Positions 9,512-18,132 are shown, counted from the stretch's first letter. The stretch: 64,000 bases of DNA from Neobacillus sp. PS3-34 (GCF_030915465.1 NZ_CP133267.1:1456001-1520000); one strand, 5' to 3'. Notes: generated by a model from the sequence alone, not told the origin. Numbers and translations: made by a program.

Positions 9512-9814
9512 CTAAAGGCAATCATTTTCCACCGTATTTATCAATTTTTTTAAAAGATTAACGGATGTATCCAGTGATAAAGAATAATAACGCTGTGTTC
9601 CTTTCTGCTCAACCGCAATTAAGCCGCTATCCCTCAAAAGCTTTAAATGATGGGAAATAGCCGGGCGTGACAGCTTTGATTGTTCTGTAATTTCATTTAC
9701 GGTCAAAGCCTCATGGTCTGCCAAAAGCAGAATAATATCCTGGCGGTGAGGATCACTAAGCGTTTGAAAAAGTGGTATACATGAACGAAATACTTCCACT
9801 GCTTTTTGGCCCAT
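9512..9814 (-). CDS. ArsR-family transcriptional regulator
   Basis: This 100-residue winged-helix repressor has the ArsR core LFQTLSDPHRQDIILLL followed by the recognition helix LSRPAISHHLKLLRDSGLI and a wing with QRYYSL. There is no CxC metal site of the ArsR or CadC type, so the inducer is probably not arsenite or cadmium. GAGGAG precedes the ATG. It is the gene upstream of the SDR and shares an operator motif with it, which suggests autoregulation and control of the SDR. Confidence 0.88.
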   Translation of the reverse strand: MGQKAVEVFRSCIPLFQTLSDPHRQDIILLLADHEALTVNEITEQSKLSRPAISHHLKLLRDSGLIAVEQKGTQRYYSLSLDTSVNLLKKLINTVENDCL

Positions 9815-9842
9815 AATTCAACTCCTCACATCACCTTTTAAT

Positions 9843-9858
9843 GTTTAAATTTTTAAAC
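9843..9858. promoter_or_regulatory. Putative ArsR operator, autoregulatory
   Basis: GTTTAA-ATTT-TTAAAC is a perfect 6-4-6 palindrome 29 bp upstream of the ArsR start codon. It is the same type as the site before the SDR gene and the one before the epimerase gene at 25.9 kb. Confidence 0.65.
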
Positions 9859-9975
9859 CTTTAAGATGATGAAGTAATCATATAAAATAAAAATACTTGT
9901 GTCAACTGTTTAATTGAATGTAATAAATTCACAATTTATCCATTGTTTTCAGCCGAAAAATAAATAAAATAAATA

Positions 9976-10076
9976 TTGCTGCCGGATATACGAACTCTGG
10001 CTTTCAATTTAACCTTTTTTAAATTGGAGGCTATGAACAGAATTCTGGCAGCGGCTACAACTGTTAGCATTTAAAT
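9976..10076 (+). ncRNA. Structured 5' leader of the ArsB/NhaD-type permease (candidate riboswitch)
   Basis: GCTGCCGGA (from 9978) pairs with TCTGGCAGC (ending near 10052), giving a 9-bp P1. Inside, GGCTTTCAATTT pairs with AAATTGGAGGCT as a 12-bp hairpin with wobbles, and the two single-stranded joiners between the stems are 10-12 nt. A small GCTA/TAGC hairpin follows. An intrinsic terminator lies about 60 nt further on, just before the permease ribosome binding site. I could not match it to a riboswitch class I know. The layout is that of a ligand-controlled attenuator. Confidence 0.5.
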
Positions 10077-10135
10077 CTTTACATTACAATCTTACTTTAA
10101 TAGAATTATAGTTAATCGAATACACTGCGTTTTCT

Positions 10136-10175
10136 GGAGGAGCCTGTCAACACAGGCTCCTTTTTGCATTTTTTT
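10136..10175 (+). terminator. Leader terminator before the permease gene
   Basis: GGAGCCTGT-CAAC-ACAGGCTCC is a perfect 9-bp stem followed by TTTTTGCATTTTTTTT. It lies in the 5' leader, about 60 bp before the GTG start, so it would attenuate transcription unless antiterminated. Confidence 0.85.
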
Positions 10176-10230
10176 TGCAAATACTATTACAAGCACAGAA
10201 AGATTTAGCGCAAAGAGAAGAGGTGGACTT

Positions 10231-11511
10231 GTGTCAAATGAAACAGCATTAGCAATCGGCATATTTTTAGTTGCATATGCTTTTATCGTAACAGAAAAAA
10301 TCCATCGGACCATCATCTCCATGGCTGGAGGAATATTGATGGTGTTCTTTGGAATAATTGATCAGGAAACAGCCCTGCATCACATTGACTTTAATACGCT
10401 AGGGCTCCTCACAGGGATGATGATCATGGTGGCCATCACAGCTGAAACAGGCTTGTTCCATTTCATTGCCATTTGGTCAGCAAAAAAAGTAAAAGGCAGT
10501 CCGTTGAAAATATTAATTACTCTTGGACTAATCACAGCATTTGGGTCCGCTCTGCTCGATAATGTCACTACTGTATTATTGATGGTGCCTGTAACCTTCA
10601 GTATCACCAGGCAGTTAAAGGTCAATCCCATGCCCTACTTAATGATGGAAATAATCGCCTCTAATGTTGGCGGGACTTCCACAATGATTGGAGATCCACC
10701 AAATATTATGCTTGGAAGTGCAGTTAAAGAGCTGACTTTTATGGAATTCATCTACAATCTATCCGCTATTTCCTTTTTGATACTGTTGATAAATTTAGCC
10801 GTATTGACAATTATTTATCGTAAGCAGCTTAAAACATCAGACCAATTAAAGGCAGCTTTGATGGCCTTGGATGAAAAAAAGGAAATTAGGGATAAAAAAC
10901 TTCTTTTGAAATCACTGACGGCCTTAGGACTAACCATATTAGGATTCTTTCTGCATCAATTGCTCCATATTGAATCTGCATCAATTGCTTTAGGCGGTGC
11001 ATTTCTCCTTCTTTTGATGGCCGGGGAACAGCATTTGGATAGAGCATTGCATAAAGTGGAATGGACAACAATTTTCTTTTTTGTCGGGTTATTTGTTCTC
11101 GTCTCCGGTTTGATGGAAACAGGTGTCATCAAACAGCTGGCCGACTACTCGATTCATTTAACCGGTGGAAATGTCACTTCAACATCTATTTTAATCCTCT
11201 GGGTTAGTGCGATCGCTTCGGCATTTATCGATAATATTCCATTTGTTGCTACGATGATTCCGATGATAAAAGAGATGGGATCAATGGGCATCCATAACCT
11301 GGAACCAATCTGGTGGAGCCTTTCACTTGGTGCCTGCCTTGGCGGTAATGGTACACTAATTGGAGCAAGCGCTAATGTAATTGTGGCAGGCATGGCGGCA
11401 AAGGAAGGTTATCCGATCACGTTTACCAGGTTTTTGTTAATTGCTTTTCCTTTAATGATATTATCTATTCTCGTTTGTACCGTTTATATTTATTTCAGAT
11501 ATCTTATTTAA
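10231..11511 (+). CDS. ArsB/NhaD-family ion permease
   Basis: This 426-residue polytopic membrane protein belongs to the ArsB/CitMHS ion-transporter superfamily, with about 11-12 hydrophobic segments. The two internal repeats each have the conserved membrane re-entrant signature: ALLDNVTTVLLMVPVT followed by GGTSTMIGDPPNIM, and AFIDNIPFVATMIPM followed by GGNGTLIGASANVIV. The substrate may be an anion such as arsenite or a Na+/H+ exchange as in NhaD; the sequence does not decide. The start is GTG after AGGTGG. The gene has a structured leader with terminator and is followed at 13 bp by a small hypothetical gene. Confidence 0.85.
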   Translation: MSNETALAIGIFLVAYAFIVTEKIHRTIISMAGGILMVFFGIIDQETALHHIDFNTLGLLTGMMIMVAITAETGLFHFIAIWSAKKVKGSPLKILITLGLITAFGSALLDNVTTVLLMVPVTFSITRQLKVNPMPYLMMEIIASNVGGTSTMIGDPPNIMLGSAVKELTFMEFIYNLSAISFLILLINLAVLTIIYRKQLKTSDQLKAALMALDEKKEIRDKKLLLKSLTALGLTILGFFLHQLLHIESASIALGGAFLLLLMAGEQHLDRALHKVEWTTIFFFVGLFVLVSGLMETGVIKQLADYSIHLTGGNVTSTSILILWVSAIASAFIDNIPFVATMIPMIKEMGSMGIHNLEPIWWSLSLGACLGGNGTLIGASANVIVAGMAAKEGYPITFTRFLLIAFPLMILSILVCTVYIYFRYLI

Positions 11512-11524
11512 TGGAGGCAGGGTC

Positions 11525-11803
11525 ATGAAGCTGAAGTATCAATATGATAAAGAAATACTGACAATATCAGAGAAGCAAAGTGAAAGTGATATTGAAATCA
11601 CCATTCTTTTCAGAAATGAGGAATCAGCCAAGCATTTAGAAGCTATCCGTATTTTCTTTGATGAGAATGACATTTATACTGATGCGATCTTTAACACTTA
11701 CACTGATAACAGCCATCAGGTCATTGTAAGGAAAGACTATTATATTGATTTTATCTTGCAGCTTTTCAAACAAACTCTACTGAAAAGTATTACCTGGGAA
11801 TAA
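11525..11803 (+). CDS. Hypothetical protein, 92 aa, cotranscribed with the permease
   Basis: I do not recognise the family. It is a soluble mixed alpha/beta sequence with no signal or membrane segment. GGAGG precedes the ATG, and only 13 bp separate it from the permease stop, so the two form an operon ended by a clear terminator. It might be a regulatory partner of the permease, by position only. Confidence 0.7.
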   Translation: MKLKYQYDKEILTISEKQSESDIEITILFRNEESAKHLEAIRIFFDENDIYTDAIFNTYTDNSHQVIVRKDYYIDFILQLFKQTLLKSITWE

Positions 11804-11828
11804 CCGATACGTACACCCGTTAATGAAA

Positions 11829-11868
11829 AAAAGGCAGTCCCTGATATTGGATCTGAGGACTGCCTTTT
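11829..11868 (+). terminator. Terminator of the permease operon
   Basis: AAAAGGCAGTCC and GGACTGCCTTTT form a 12-bp stem around a 16-nt loop, followed by TTTTC. Confidence 0.85.
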
Positions 11869-12006
11869 CATTTGGATAAACATTTGTTATGGACGAAAAT
11901 GAGTGCCTGCTGGTTTTCCCTGCTATTTGTAAAATACAGCAAAATGTTTTTAGTTTTTCGGCTATTATGAGAAAATAAGAAGGCAGAAAATGAAGGAGGT
12001 ATTATT

Positions 12007-12836
12007 ATGCCAACAAATTTAAAAAGTACGACTGTCCTGCATAACGGAGTAGAAATGCCGTGGTTTGGACTTGGAGTTTTTAAAGTACAGGAAGGCTCGG
12101 AAGTAATCGATTCAGTAAAGGCAGCCATAAAAAATGGATACATAAGCATTGATACCGCTGCAGTTTACAAAAATGAGGAAGGCGTTGGGCAAGCGATTAA
12201 AGAATCGGAAGTTCCTCGTGAAGAATTGTTTATTACAACAAAGGTTTGGAATGCCGAGCAGGGCTACGAATCTACTTTAAAAGCGTTTGAAACAAGCATG
12301 GAAAAGCTTGGTCTTGACTATCTTGACCTTTACTTAATTCACTGGCCTGTTAAAGGCAAGTATGTTGAAACATGGAAGGCGCTCGAAAAGCTGTACAAAG
12401 ATGGCCGCGTCCGTGCAATTGGTGTAAGCAACTTCCATGTCCATCATTTACAGGATATTCTAGAAATTGCTGAAATCAAGCCGATGGTTAACCAAGTGGA
12501 ATACCACCCACATTTAACACAAAAAGAGCTTCACGAATTCTGTAAAAAAGAAGGCATCCAGCTTGAAGCCTGGTCTCCTCTAAAACAAGGAGAGCTTTTA
12601 ACAGAGCCGACCATTGTTGAGATTGCTGAAAAGCATCAGAAATCTTCTGCGCAAATTATTTTGCGTTGGGATTTACAAAATGAAGTGGTTACTATTCCAA
12701 AATCGATAAAAGAACACCGCATCATTGAAAACGCTGATATTTTTGATTTCGAGTTAACAGCAGAAGAAATGGAAACAATTAATGGCTTAAATAAAAACGA
12801 GCGTATCGGCCAGATCCTGACAATTTTGATTTTTAA
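12007..12836 (+). CDS. Aldo/keto reductase (YvgN/YtbE type), C-terminal frameshift
   Basis: This NADPH-dependent AKR reduces small aldehydes such as glyoxal or methylglyoxal in related proteins. Catalytic residues are visible: D49 and Y54 (SIDTAAVYKNE), K near 83 (TTKVWN) and H near 116 (LIHWP). The C-terminal NADP motif IPKSIKEHRI is present. As given, the frame ends RIGQILTILIFNL at 12843. Adding one C at about 12811 gives GPDPDNFDF followed by a stop at 12836, the usual family ending. That makes it a diagnostic homopolymer error. AGGAGG precedes the start. Confidence 0.9.
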
Positions 12837-12843
12837 TCTTTAA

Positions 12844-12874
12844 AAACACCTGGTATCCAGCCAGGTGTTTTTAG
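12844..12874. terminator. Terminator after the aldo/keto reductase
   Basis: AAACACCTGG and CCAGGTGTTTTT form a stem with a 6-7 nt loop and T run. It also abuts the end of the GNAT remnant on the other strand. Confidence 0.85.
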
Positions 12875-13041
12875 ATTTCATACCTATAAAACTTCCTATC
12901 TACCCCCATAACAGGATAGTTCTCCGGCAGGTCTCGCTTTTCAATCTCTTGGAAATCATTTTTTTCATAAAATCTATGGGCAGTCACAAACTGCTATGTC
13001 GTTCCGAGAAATATTTCCTTAACTTCATTATCCTTGGACCA
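12871..13041 (-). pseudogene. GNAT N-acetyltransferase remnant
   Basis: Minus-strand translation gives VTAHRFYEKNDFQEIEKRDL and then PENYPVMGVDRKFYRYEI before a stop. This is the typical acetyl-CoA-binding and C-terminal end of a small GNAT acetyltransferase. Just upstream, VKEIFLGTT is followed by an in-frame TAG, and another stop lies at 13042-13044. No N-terminal half or start is present. It is a truncated and mutated fragment, probably inactive. Confidence 0.6.
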
Positions 13042-13181
13042 TTACACACTATCCTGCAAACTCCTGCTATTGTATTTATATAAATTTAGGAAAGCAAAAA
13101 AAGCTTAGCAATCCCGAAAAAGGGTAAATGCCAATTATAAATAATGGCGAAAACATCACATCTCAGAAAGGAGTATTAATA

Positions 13182-13628
13182 GTGAAAAAGACTTCATTCA
13201 TTATCCTGTTAATATTTACACTAATTTTGCCAAGTATCGCTGATGCGAAGGGATTCAGGGGAGGCAGTTCGAGAGGCAGCACTTTTTCCCATTCTAATAG
13301 CAGTATCAGTTCAAAGAGCGGCAGCACATATCGTTCGGGATACAAAAGCCCATCAAGCAATGCAACTAAAAAACCATCCTACAATAATCAGCAGAATTAC
13401 AATAATAACCAACAGCGGTCATCAAAAACAAAGAGCATTCTGACCCACGGAGCAGCATTTGGTGCCGGAGCATTGTTGGGCAGTATGCTTCATCCCTTTG
13501 GTGGCGGTGGATATTATGGAGGTTATGGCGGTGGCGGGTTTTCAATCCTTCCAATCCTGATCGATATCGTTGTTATTCTCATTATTATACGGATAATTAA
13601 GAGTATTTTCTCTAGAAGACGGTATTAA
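13182..13628 (+). CDS. Secreted or membrane-anchored Ser/Gly-rich protein
   Basis: This 148-residue protein starts at GTG, chosen because AAAGGAG lies at 8-bp spacing; the ATG-initiated frame 18 codons upstream lacks such a site. It has a cleavable signal peptide (SFIILLIFTLILPSIADA), a low-complexity Ser/Asn/Gln region with RGGS-type repeats, then a glycine-rich patch (GGGGYYGGYGGGGF). A C-terminal membrane helix (IDIVVILIIIRIIKSI) ends in basic residues. I do not recognise a domain of known function. yxcD follows 12 bp downstream. Confidence 0.7.
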   Translation: MKKTSFIILLIFTLILPSIADAKGFRGGSSRGSTFSHSNSSISSKSGSTYRSGYKSPSSNATKKPSYNNQQNYNNNQQRSSKTKSILTHGAAFGAGALLGSMLHPFGGGGYYGGYGGGGFSILPILIDIVVILIIIRIIKSIFSRRRY

Positions 13629-13640
13629 GGGGTAATAATT

Positions 13641-13946
13641 ATGGAACTTCTTTTAAATGAACAAGACGTTGTAGACAGTGTCTGTGTCTATGCAGCATAT
13701 CGCGATAACGCTTCTCCCCAGGACGTGGATGCAGACTTGCAGTTTAACCAACAATATGGATTTTCTGCTTCTTCACAGATTCAAGGGCATATGCAAAGAT
13801 ATTTTAACGAGCAGGAAGTTGTCGATGCAGTTTCAGAATATCTGCAGGAATATCATAACTTCCCTGCTGAAAGGATTTTGGTTGAATTACGATTTTCCCA
13901 GGATGAAGGCATCCATGCTTCTGTAAAAATAACTAATGATTATTAA
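13641..13946 (+). CDS. yxcD: YxcD/DUF2653 family protein
   Basis: The 101-residue acidic protein matches the YxcD family (DUF2653), which is small, soluble and of unknown function. Two internally similar halves are visible, NEQDVVDSVCVYAAYR near residue 6 and NEQEVVDAVSEYLQEY near residue 56, so the protein looks like a tandem duplication. It forms a probable operon with the preceding secreted Gly-rich protein. Confidence 0.75.
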   Translation: MELLLNEQDVVDSVCVYAAYRDNASPQDVDADLQFNQQYGFSASSQIQGHMQRYFNEQEVVDAVSEYLQEYHNFPAERILVELRFSQDEGIHASVKITNDY

Positions 13947-14195
13947 TTGATTTAATAAAACCACTCAATGTTATTATCCCCTTTAAGTAGATATTCTTCA
14001 AAAAATTTTCAATACCGTGAAGAAAAGAATGTCACTTGGAGGGGGTTTTGCTTTGGCTAAAAAACAAATAAAGATAAATTCATGAAATATATTAATGTAT
14101 CTAATAGTTATAAAGTATTGGGGGAGGATTTAGGAATTCTCAATTTTACACATCTCAAAACATAGAAGTTGTATATAGAACCGTGTAATTCTTAA

Positions 14196-14351
14196 ATGGA
14201 GATACGACAAGCGATTGAAGAATATATCAATCACTACAATTTCAAACGTACTCAAATGAAACTAAACCAACGCGCACCGACTGAATATTGTACGCGTTGG
14301 CTGCATAGTTTTTTTTGTTGTCTGCTTGACAGGGTAAGACCAAAACACTGA
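14196..14351 (+). mobile_element. IS3-family transposase remnant
   Basis: An open frame of 51 codons reads IRQAIEEYINHYNFKRTQMK then LNQRAPTEYCTRW. This resembles the C-terminal end of the IS3/IS150 integrase core (EEYI-YYN-R-Q--L----P-EYR). Upstream sequence to 14040 has no coherent frame, although a line resembling the start of an OrfA (LAKKQIKIN) follows GGAGGGGG near 14045. The catalytic DDE region and ends are missing, so it is inactive. Confidence 0.5.
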
Positions 14352-14377
14352 TGGTTTTTCGGGTTTTAGGTGTTTTC

Positions 14378-15036
14378 TTATTTGGCTTCCTTTAGCTTCG
14401 CCAATTCCTTATCAATCGCATCTAGCAAATCTGTTTGGATGGCTGCTGATTTTGTTCCTGTTGAAAACTGATAAAAATGCGTGCTCGCTGCTGCCTCTGC
14501 TTCAAGCTTTTGCACATATCCTTCGACTTTTGCAAAGCCTCTTACAGCGCTTGCAGTATCAAAGTTTGATAGGGCGGAATGAGATTGTTTTATCGCTTTT
14601 GCTGCATGCGCCCTTGTCAGAAGGCTAAGCTTTTTGACCTCTAATTCCTGATATTTTTCATTTAACTTGCTAATTTGCTCGTAAAGCCGGGAGGTCTGCT
14701 CCTTGATGGCAGAAAATTGTTCCCGGTAGGCTGTTAGTTTTTCCTCTTCAAGGATTTTTTCCTTAAGGGCAAGCCTTGCCATGTCTTCTTCATTTCTCGA
14801 AACTGCAAGCTCTGCCTGACGGCTCCGTTTCGCAACCAGAGCTTCTGCTTCGTTTACTAGAATTTCATATCTTTTTTCAAGATATAATTGGTGGCGAAAG
14901 CCTTCTGTGCATCACCAACCTGCTCCTCGAGATTTCGCATATATTCATTCATCATGCTTATTGGATTTTCCATTCTGTCCAATGCTTCGTGTACATCTGC
15001 TGTAAAGATGGTTTTAACGCGTTTTAGGATACCCAT
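14378..15036 (-). CDS. PspA/IM30-family protein, frameshifted
   Basis: The protein is about 220 residues when joined and almost wholly coiled coil, as in PspA/LiaH/Vipp1, which assemble on stressed membranes. The start at 15036 follows AAGGAGG and gives MGILKRVKTIFTADVHEALD, the classical PspA N-terminal helix. The frame changes near 14888, where one missing base breaks ATN-LYLEKRYEILV. The downstream part runs from there to 14378. It follows the gene for a small membrane protein, whose stop overlaps the PspA ribosome binding site. The partner may be its membrane anchor or sensor. Confidence 0.82.
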
Positions 15037-15723
15037 TTAATTTTCCTCCTTAAAAAGATTTCTTTCCCATTCGTCTAACTTGTCTGCATCAGTGTTAATA
15101 GTTCCTGTTGCCACCTGAAATGAAACTGGAATATCCCAACTGTCATTTTTGTTTGTGATTATCCATTTTTTAAAAAGCCAAACGATAAGTATTACTGCTG
15201 CTGCAGCCAGTAAAAAAACTTTAAAAATCATAACCAGGCCAATCAGCATCAAAAGCCAGCCTGTCCATTTCTTCAACAAACTGTTCCCAGAAAACTTACG
15301 TAAAAACCAGCCCAGGAAGAAAATTGCCGCTGCCAGCATCCAACCGAACAAGCCGAAACCATGATGTTCCCTGCCGTGGAAGCCTCGATCCATAGGTCCA
15401 TGTCCAAATCCTTTAGCAAATTGGCTCTGGCTGCCATTCATGTCACGGTTTCCGAAGAAAGGATGATTTAGTGAAGGTCCATTTTGTGAAAGTCCATCCT
15501 GGCGGTCTCCTTTTTGAAAGGCCTTATTTTGATTATTTCCGAAAGGTGCAGCTGGCCCACCATTAAATTTGGAATGAGCATTTTGTAAGAATGGTGCTCT
15601 GCCCAGTCCATCGAACCAGCCTCTATGCATCGAAAAAAATCCTGCAGCAAGGATAACTGCCAGAAACGGTATCAATAACCACCTCCTTTTTTTAGACTTC
15701 TTTTTTTCAAAATCTTGTTCCAT
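15037..15723 (-). CDS. Membrane protein upstream of pspA
   Basis: This 228-residue protein has one N-terminal membrane helix (WLLIPFLAVILAAGFFS), an extended Gly/Asn/Phe/His-rich linker of about 100 residues, then two or three helices (GWMLAAAIFFLGWFLRK and a long hydrophobic hairpin). A cytosolic acidic tail of about 40 residues follows. I do not recognise the family. It is translationally close to pspA (its stop lies 1 bp from the pspA start region), so a role in membrane-stress sensing or PspA recruitment is a contextual guess. Confidence 0.65.
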   Translation of the reverse strand: MEQDFEKKKSKKRRWLLIPFLAVILAAGFFSMHRGWFDGLGRAPFLQNAHSKFNGGPAAPFGNNQNKAFQKGDRQDGLSQNGPSLNHPFFGNRDMNGSQSQFAKGFGHGPMDRGFHGREHHGFGLFGWMLAAAIFFLGWFLRKFSGNSLLKKWTGWLLMLIGLVMIFKVFLLAAAAVILIVWLFKKWIITNKNDSWDIPVSFQVATGTINTDADKLDEWERNLFKEEN

Positions 15724-15851
15724 TTCTATTCCTCCTTACACCGCTTACTGTCTTACAAGGTTCATTATCCAAGGCTTGCCTTAACTTTTTCTTAACTTCT
15801 AAAAAAGAATTGAAAAGAATGAATTTCGGAAAAGAAAAGTGGATTTTTTTA

Positions 15852-16152
15852 TAAGGCTGTTTTCGTATACTTTGTTGCTATTTAAGGAGTAGTTGATTTC
15901 CACTCCAGGATGCTCGCTTTCCGCGGGGCGGGCGATGAGCCTCCTCGGCGCACAGCGCCTGTGGGGTCTCACCTGTCCCGCTGCTCCCGCAGGACGTTGA
16001 ATCATCTTCCTAGAATCAACACCGCACGAAGGAAATGCGAGAGCATTTTCGAGGAGCTCGCACCTTCCGCTCCAATCAACTTCTTTTTCAACGATTTGCT
16101 TTTAAAAACCTATTTGCAAAACAACAATCTCTTAGAAAACAGCCTTTTATAA
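15852..16152. repeat. MITE-like dispersed repeat, copy 1
   Basis: This element is about 300 bp. Its ends are inverted (ATAAGGCTGTTTTC and GAAAACAGCCTTTTAT). The GC-rich core includes GATTTCCACTCCAGGATGC, TTTCCGCGGGGCGGGC, GGGGTCTCACCTGTCCCGC and CGCACCTTCCG-TCCAATCAA. The second copy at 61169-61408 has the same modules in the same order. This copy has an additional stretch of about 60 bp inside. Short frames in it (for example LAFRGAGDEPPRRTA) are not genes. Confidence 0.8.
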
Positions 16153-16265
16153 AACTAGGAATTTAGGATGCGGATTTTATCGATCAGTACGAAAGAGTGA
16201 TGGAGGCAGTCCAATATTTCTGTATTTTAATGCCATAAAAAAACTCAAATGCTTGTATTTGGCTT

Positions 16266-16353
16266 TCTATGGGTGAAAAATCCCACTCTATGCATATAAA
16301 TCACTCTTCTATGATTGTAATTTAGGTTCTATGCGAAAAAAAACTGTTCTATG
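16266..16353. repeat. Phased TCTATG repeat array
   Basis: TCTATG occurs at 16266, 16287, 16308, 16328 and 16348, a spacing of 21, 21, 20 and 20 bp, close to two helical turns. The units between differ in sequence. The array lies between the MITE-like repeat and ribH, with no gene on either strand. Confidence 0.75.
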
Positions 16354-16385
16354 CCCCAAACCTTAGATTCAGCCTTTTCTCTGCA

Positions 16386-16430
16386 AAAAAAGGGCAACAC
16401 CCCATGAATGGAGCGTTGCCCTTTTAAAAA
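16386..16430 (-). terminator. Terminator of the riboflavin operon
   Basis: On the minus strand AAAGGGCAAC pairs with GTTGCCCTTT across a loop, followed by a T run directly downstream of ribH. Confidence 0.88.
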
Positions 16431-16435
16431 TTCTA

Positions 16436-16903
16436 TTATTCAAAGCTGCGGCTAAGGTTAGCCATTTCAATTGCAGAAGCAGCTGCTTCCCAACCTTTAT
16501 TTCCTGCCTTTGTTCCTGCCCTTTCGATTGCCTGCTCGATGCTGTCAGTCGTTAAAACACCAAATATGACTGGAACTCCTGTATTTAAAGCAATCGATGC
16601 TACCCCTTTTGCTGTTTCATTGCAAACATAATCGAAATGAGGTGTGGATCCCCGGATAACGGTACCTAGGGTAATTACAGCATCATATTTATTGCTTTTC
16701 GCCATTTTCTGAGCCATGAACGGAATTTCAAATGCCCCCGGAACCCAAGCCACATCTACACCTTCTTCAGCAACACCATGTCTCTTAAGCGCATCCTGGG
16801 CTCCGCTCAATAGCTTGCTAGTAATAAATTCATTAAAACGTCCTACCACTATTCCAATTTTAAGTCCCGTACCTACTAAATGTCCTTCAAAAATGTTTCC
16901 CAT
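16436..16903 (-). CDS. ribH: 6,7-dimethyl-8-ribityllumazine synthase
   Basis: This 155-residue enzyme condenses 5-amino-6-ribitylamino-uracil with 3,4-dihydroxy-2-butanone 4-phosphate, the penultimate riboflavin step. Family motifs are [10 protein letters not shown] near residue 20, VPGAFEIPF (ribityl chain binding), [15 protein letters not shown] with the catalytic His, and [12 protein letters not shown]. It is full length and intact. It is the last gene of the FMN-riboswitch operon. Confidence 0.97.
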   Translation of the reverse strand: MGNIFEGHLVGTGLKIGIVVGRFNEFITSKLLSGAQDALKRHGVAEEGVDVAWVPGAFEIPFMAQKMAKSNKYDAVITLGTVIRGSTPHFDYVCNETAKGVASIALNTGVPVIFGVLTTDSIEQAIERAGTKAGNKGWEAAASAIEMANLSRSFE

Positions 16904-16923
16904 GTGTTATTCCTCCAATAATA

Positions 16924-18119
16924 TTAATAGTGAAAAAGATGGCCCATTTTACTATGCTTTGTTTTTAAATAGTTCTCATTTTCTTTACGAGCTTCCATTT
17001 CAATTGGAACTCTTTCGACCACTTCTAAATCGTACCCTTTAAGTCCAGTAATCTTCCTGGGGTTATTGGTCAGAAGCTTCATTTTCTTTATTCCAAGGTC
17101 TCTTAATATCTGAGCGCCAATTCCATATTCGCGTAAATCGGGGCCAAAACCAAGCTTTTCATTTGCTTCGACAGTGTCGTAGCCTTCTTCCTGAAGCTTA
17201 TAAGCTCTCAATTTATTAAGAAGCCCTATTCCACGGCTTTTCCTGACGCATATACAGGAGAACCCCTTTTCCCGCTTGCTCGATTTGCTTTAATGCTGCA
17301 TGCAGCTGTGGCCCGCAGTCACACCGGTAGGAACCGAAAGCATCGCCAGTAAGGCATTCAGAGTGTACCCTTACCAGAACAGGTTCACTTGGGTCAATAT
17401 CCCCTTTTACAAGTGCCACATGTTCCTTATCATCAACCAAATTAGAATATCCTACTGCTTTAAAATCGCCGAACTCGGTCGGAAGAATAACTTCTACTTC
17501 TCTCTTAATCAGATTGTCCTTCCTGTTGCGATATTCGATTAAATCCTTGATCGTAATCATTTTCAACTCAAACTGGTCGGCAATTTTACGAAGCTCTGGC
17601 ACACGGGCCATTGTTCCGTCCTCATTCATAATTTCACAAATTACTCCCGCAGGTTTGGCACCGCAAAGCTTTGCCAGATCCACTGCTGCTTCAGTATGGC
17701 CAGCTCTTCTAAGAACTCCTCCTTTTTTTGCGATAAGAGGAAATACATGCCCAGGCCTTTTAAAATCAGCTGGCTTTGATTTAGGGTCAAGCATACTTAT
17801 TACGGTAGCAGAACGCTCGTATGCTGAAATACCTGTAGTTGAAAATTTATGGTCAATACTTACCGTAAAGGCTGTCCCATGCGGATCGGTATTTCGTGAA
17901 ACCATGGGCATCAAGTCCAGCTTCTGTGCGAGCTCTTCTTCAATCGGTACACAAATTAATCCTCTTCCATGTGTAGCCATAAAATTTATGACATCTGGTG
18001 CTGGCCATTTGTGCAAGTGCAATGAGATCCCCTTCATTTTCCCTGTCCTCATCATCACAAACAATGACTGTTTTGCCTTGCATGAGTTCATATATCGCTT
18101 CTTCAATCGGATCAAACAT
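16924..18119 (-). CDS. ribBA: Bifunctional DHBP synthase / GTP cyclohydrolase II, frameshifted
   Basis: This enzyme catalyses two riboflavin entry reactions: ribulose 5-phosphate to 3,4-dihydroxy-2-butanone 4-phosphate, and GTP ring opening. The start at 18119 follows TAAGGAGAG. The RibB domain includes [14 protein letters not shown] and [14 protein letters not shown]. The RibA domain has [20 protein letters not shown], with the zinc cysteines. Two frame breaks occur. Near 18004 one extra A separates ALAQMAS from PDVINF. Near 17215 the [16 protein letters not shown] motif is disrupted with one extra base and a changed residue. Both breaks are insertions, unlike most here. If real, they would kill both activities. 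Confidence 0.88.
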
Positions 18120-18132
18120 CGCTAATCTCTCC

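Noticed and set aside
14040..14200. Left end of a complete IS element before the transposase remnant
   Set aside because: A line resembling OrfA start exists, but I see no inverted ends or coherent frame; only the C-terminal fragment is supportable.
15910..16152. 80-codon frame inside the MITE-like repeat
   Set aside because: The same peptide pattern appears in the second copy at 61228-61416; it follows the repeat, and there is no RBS.
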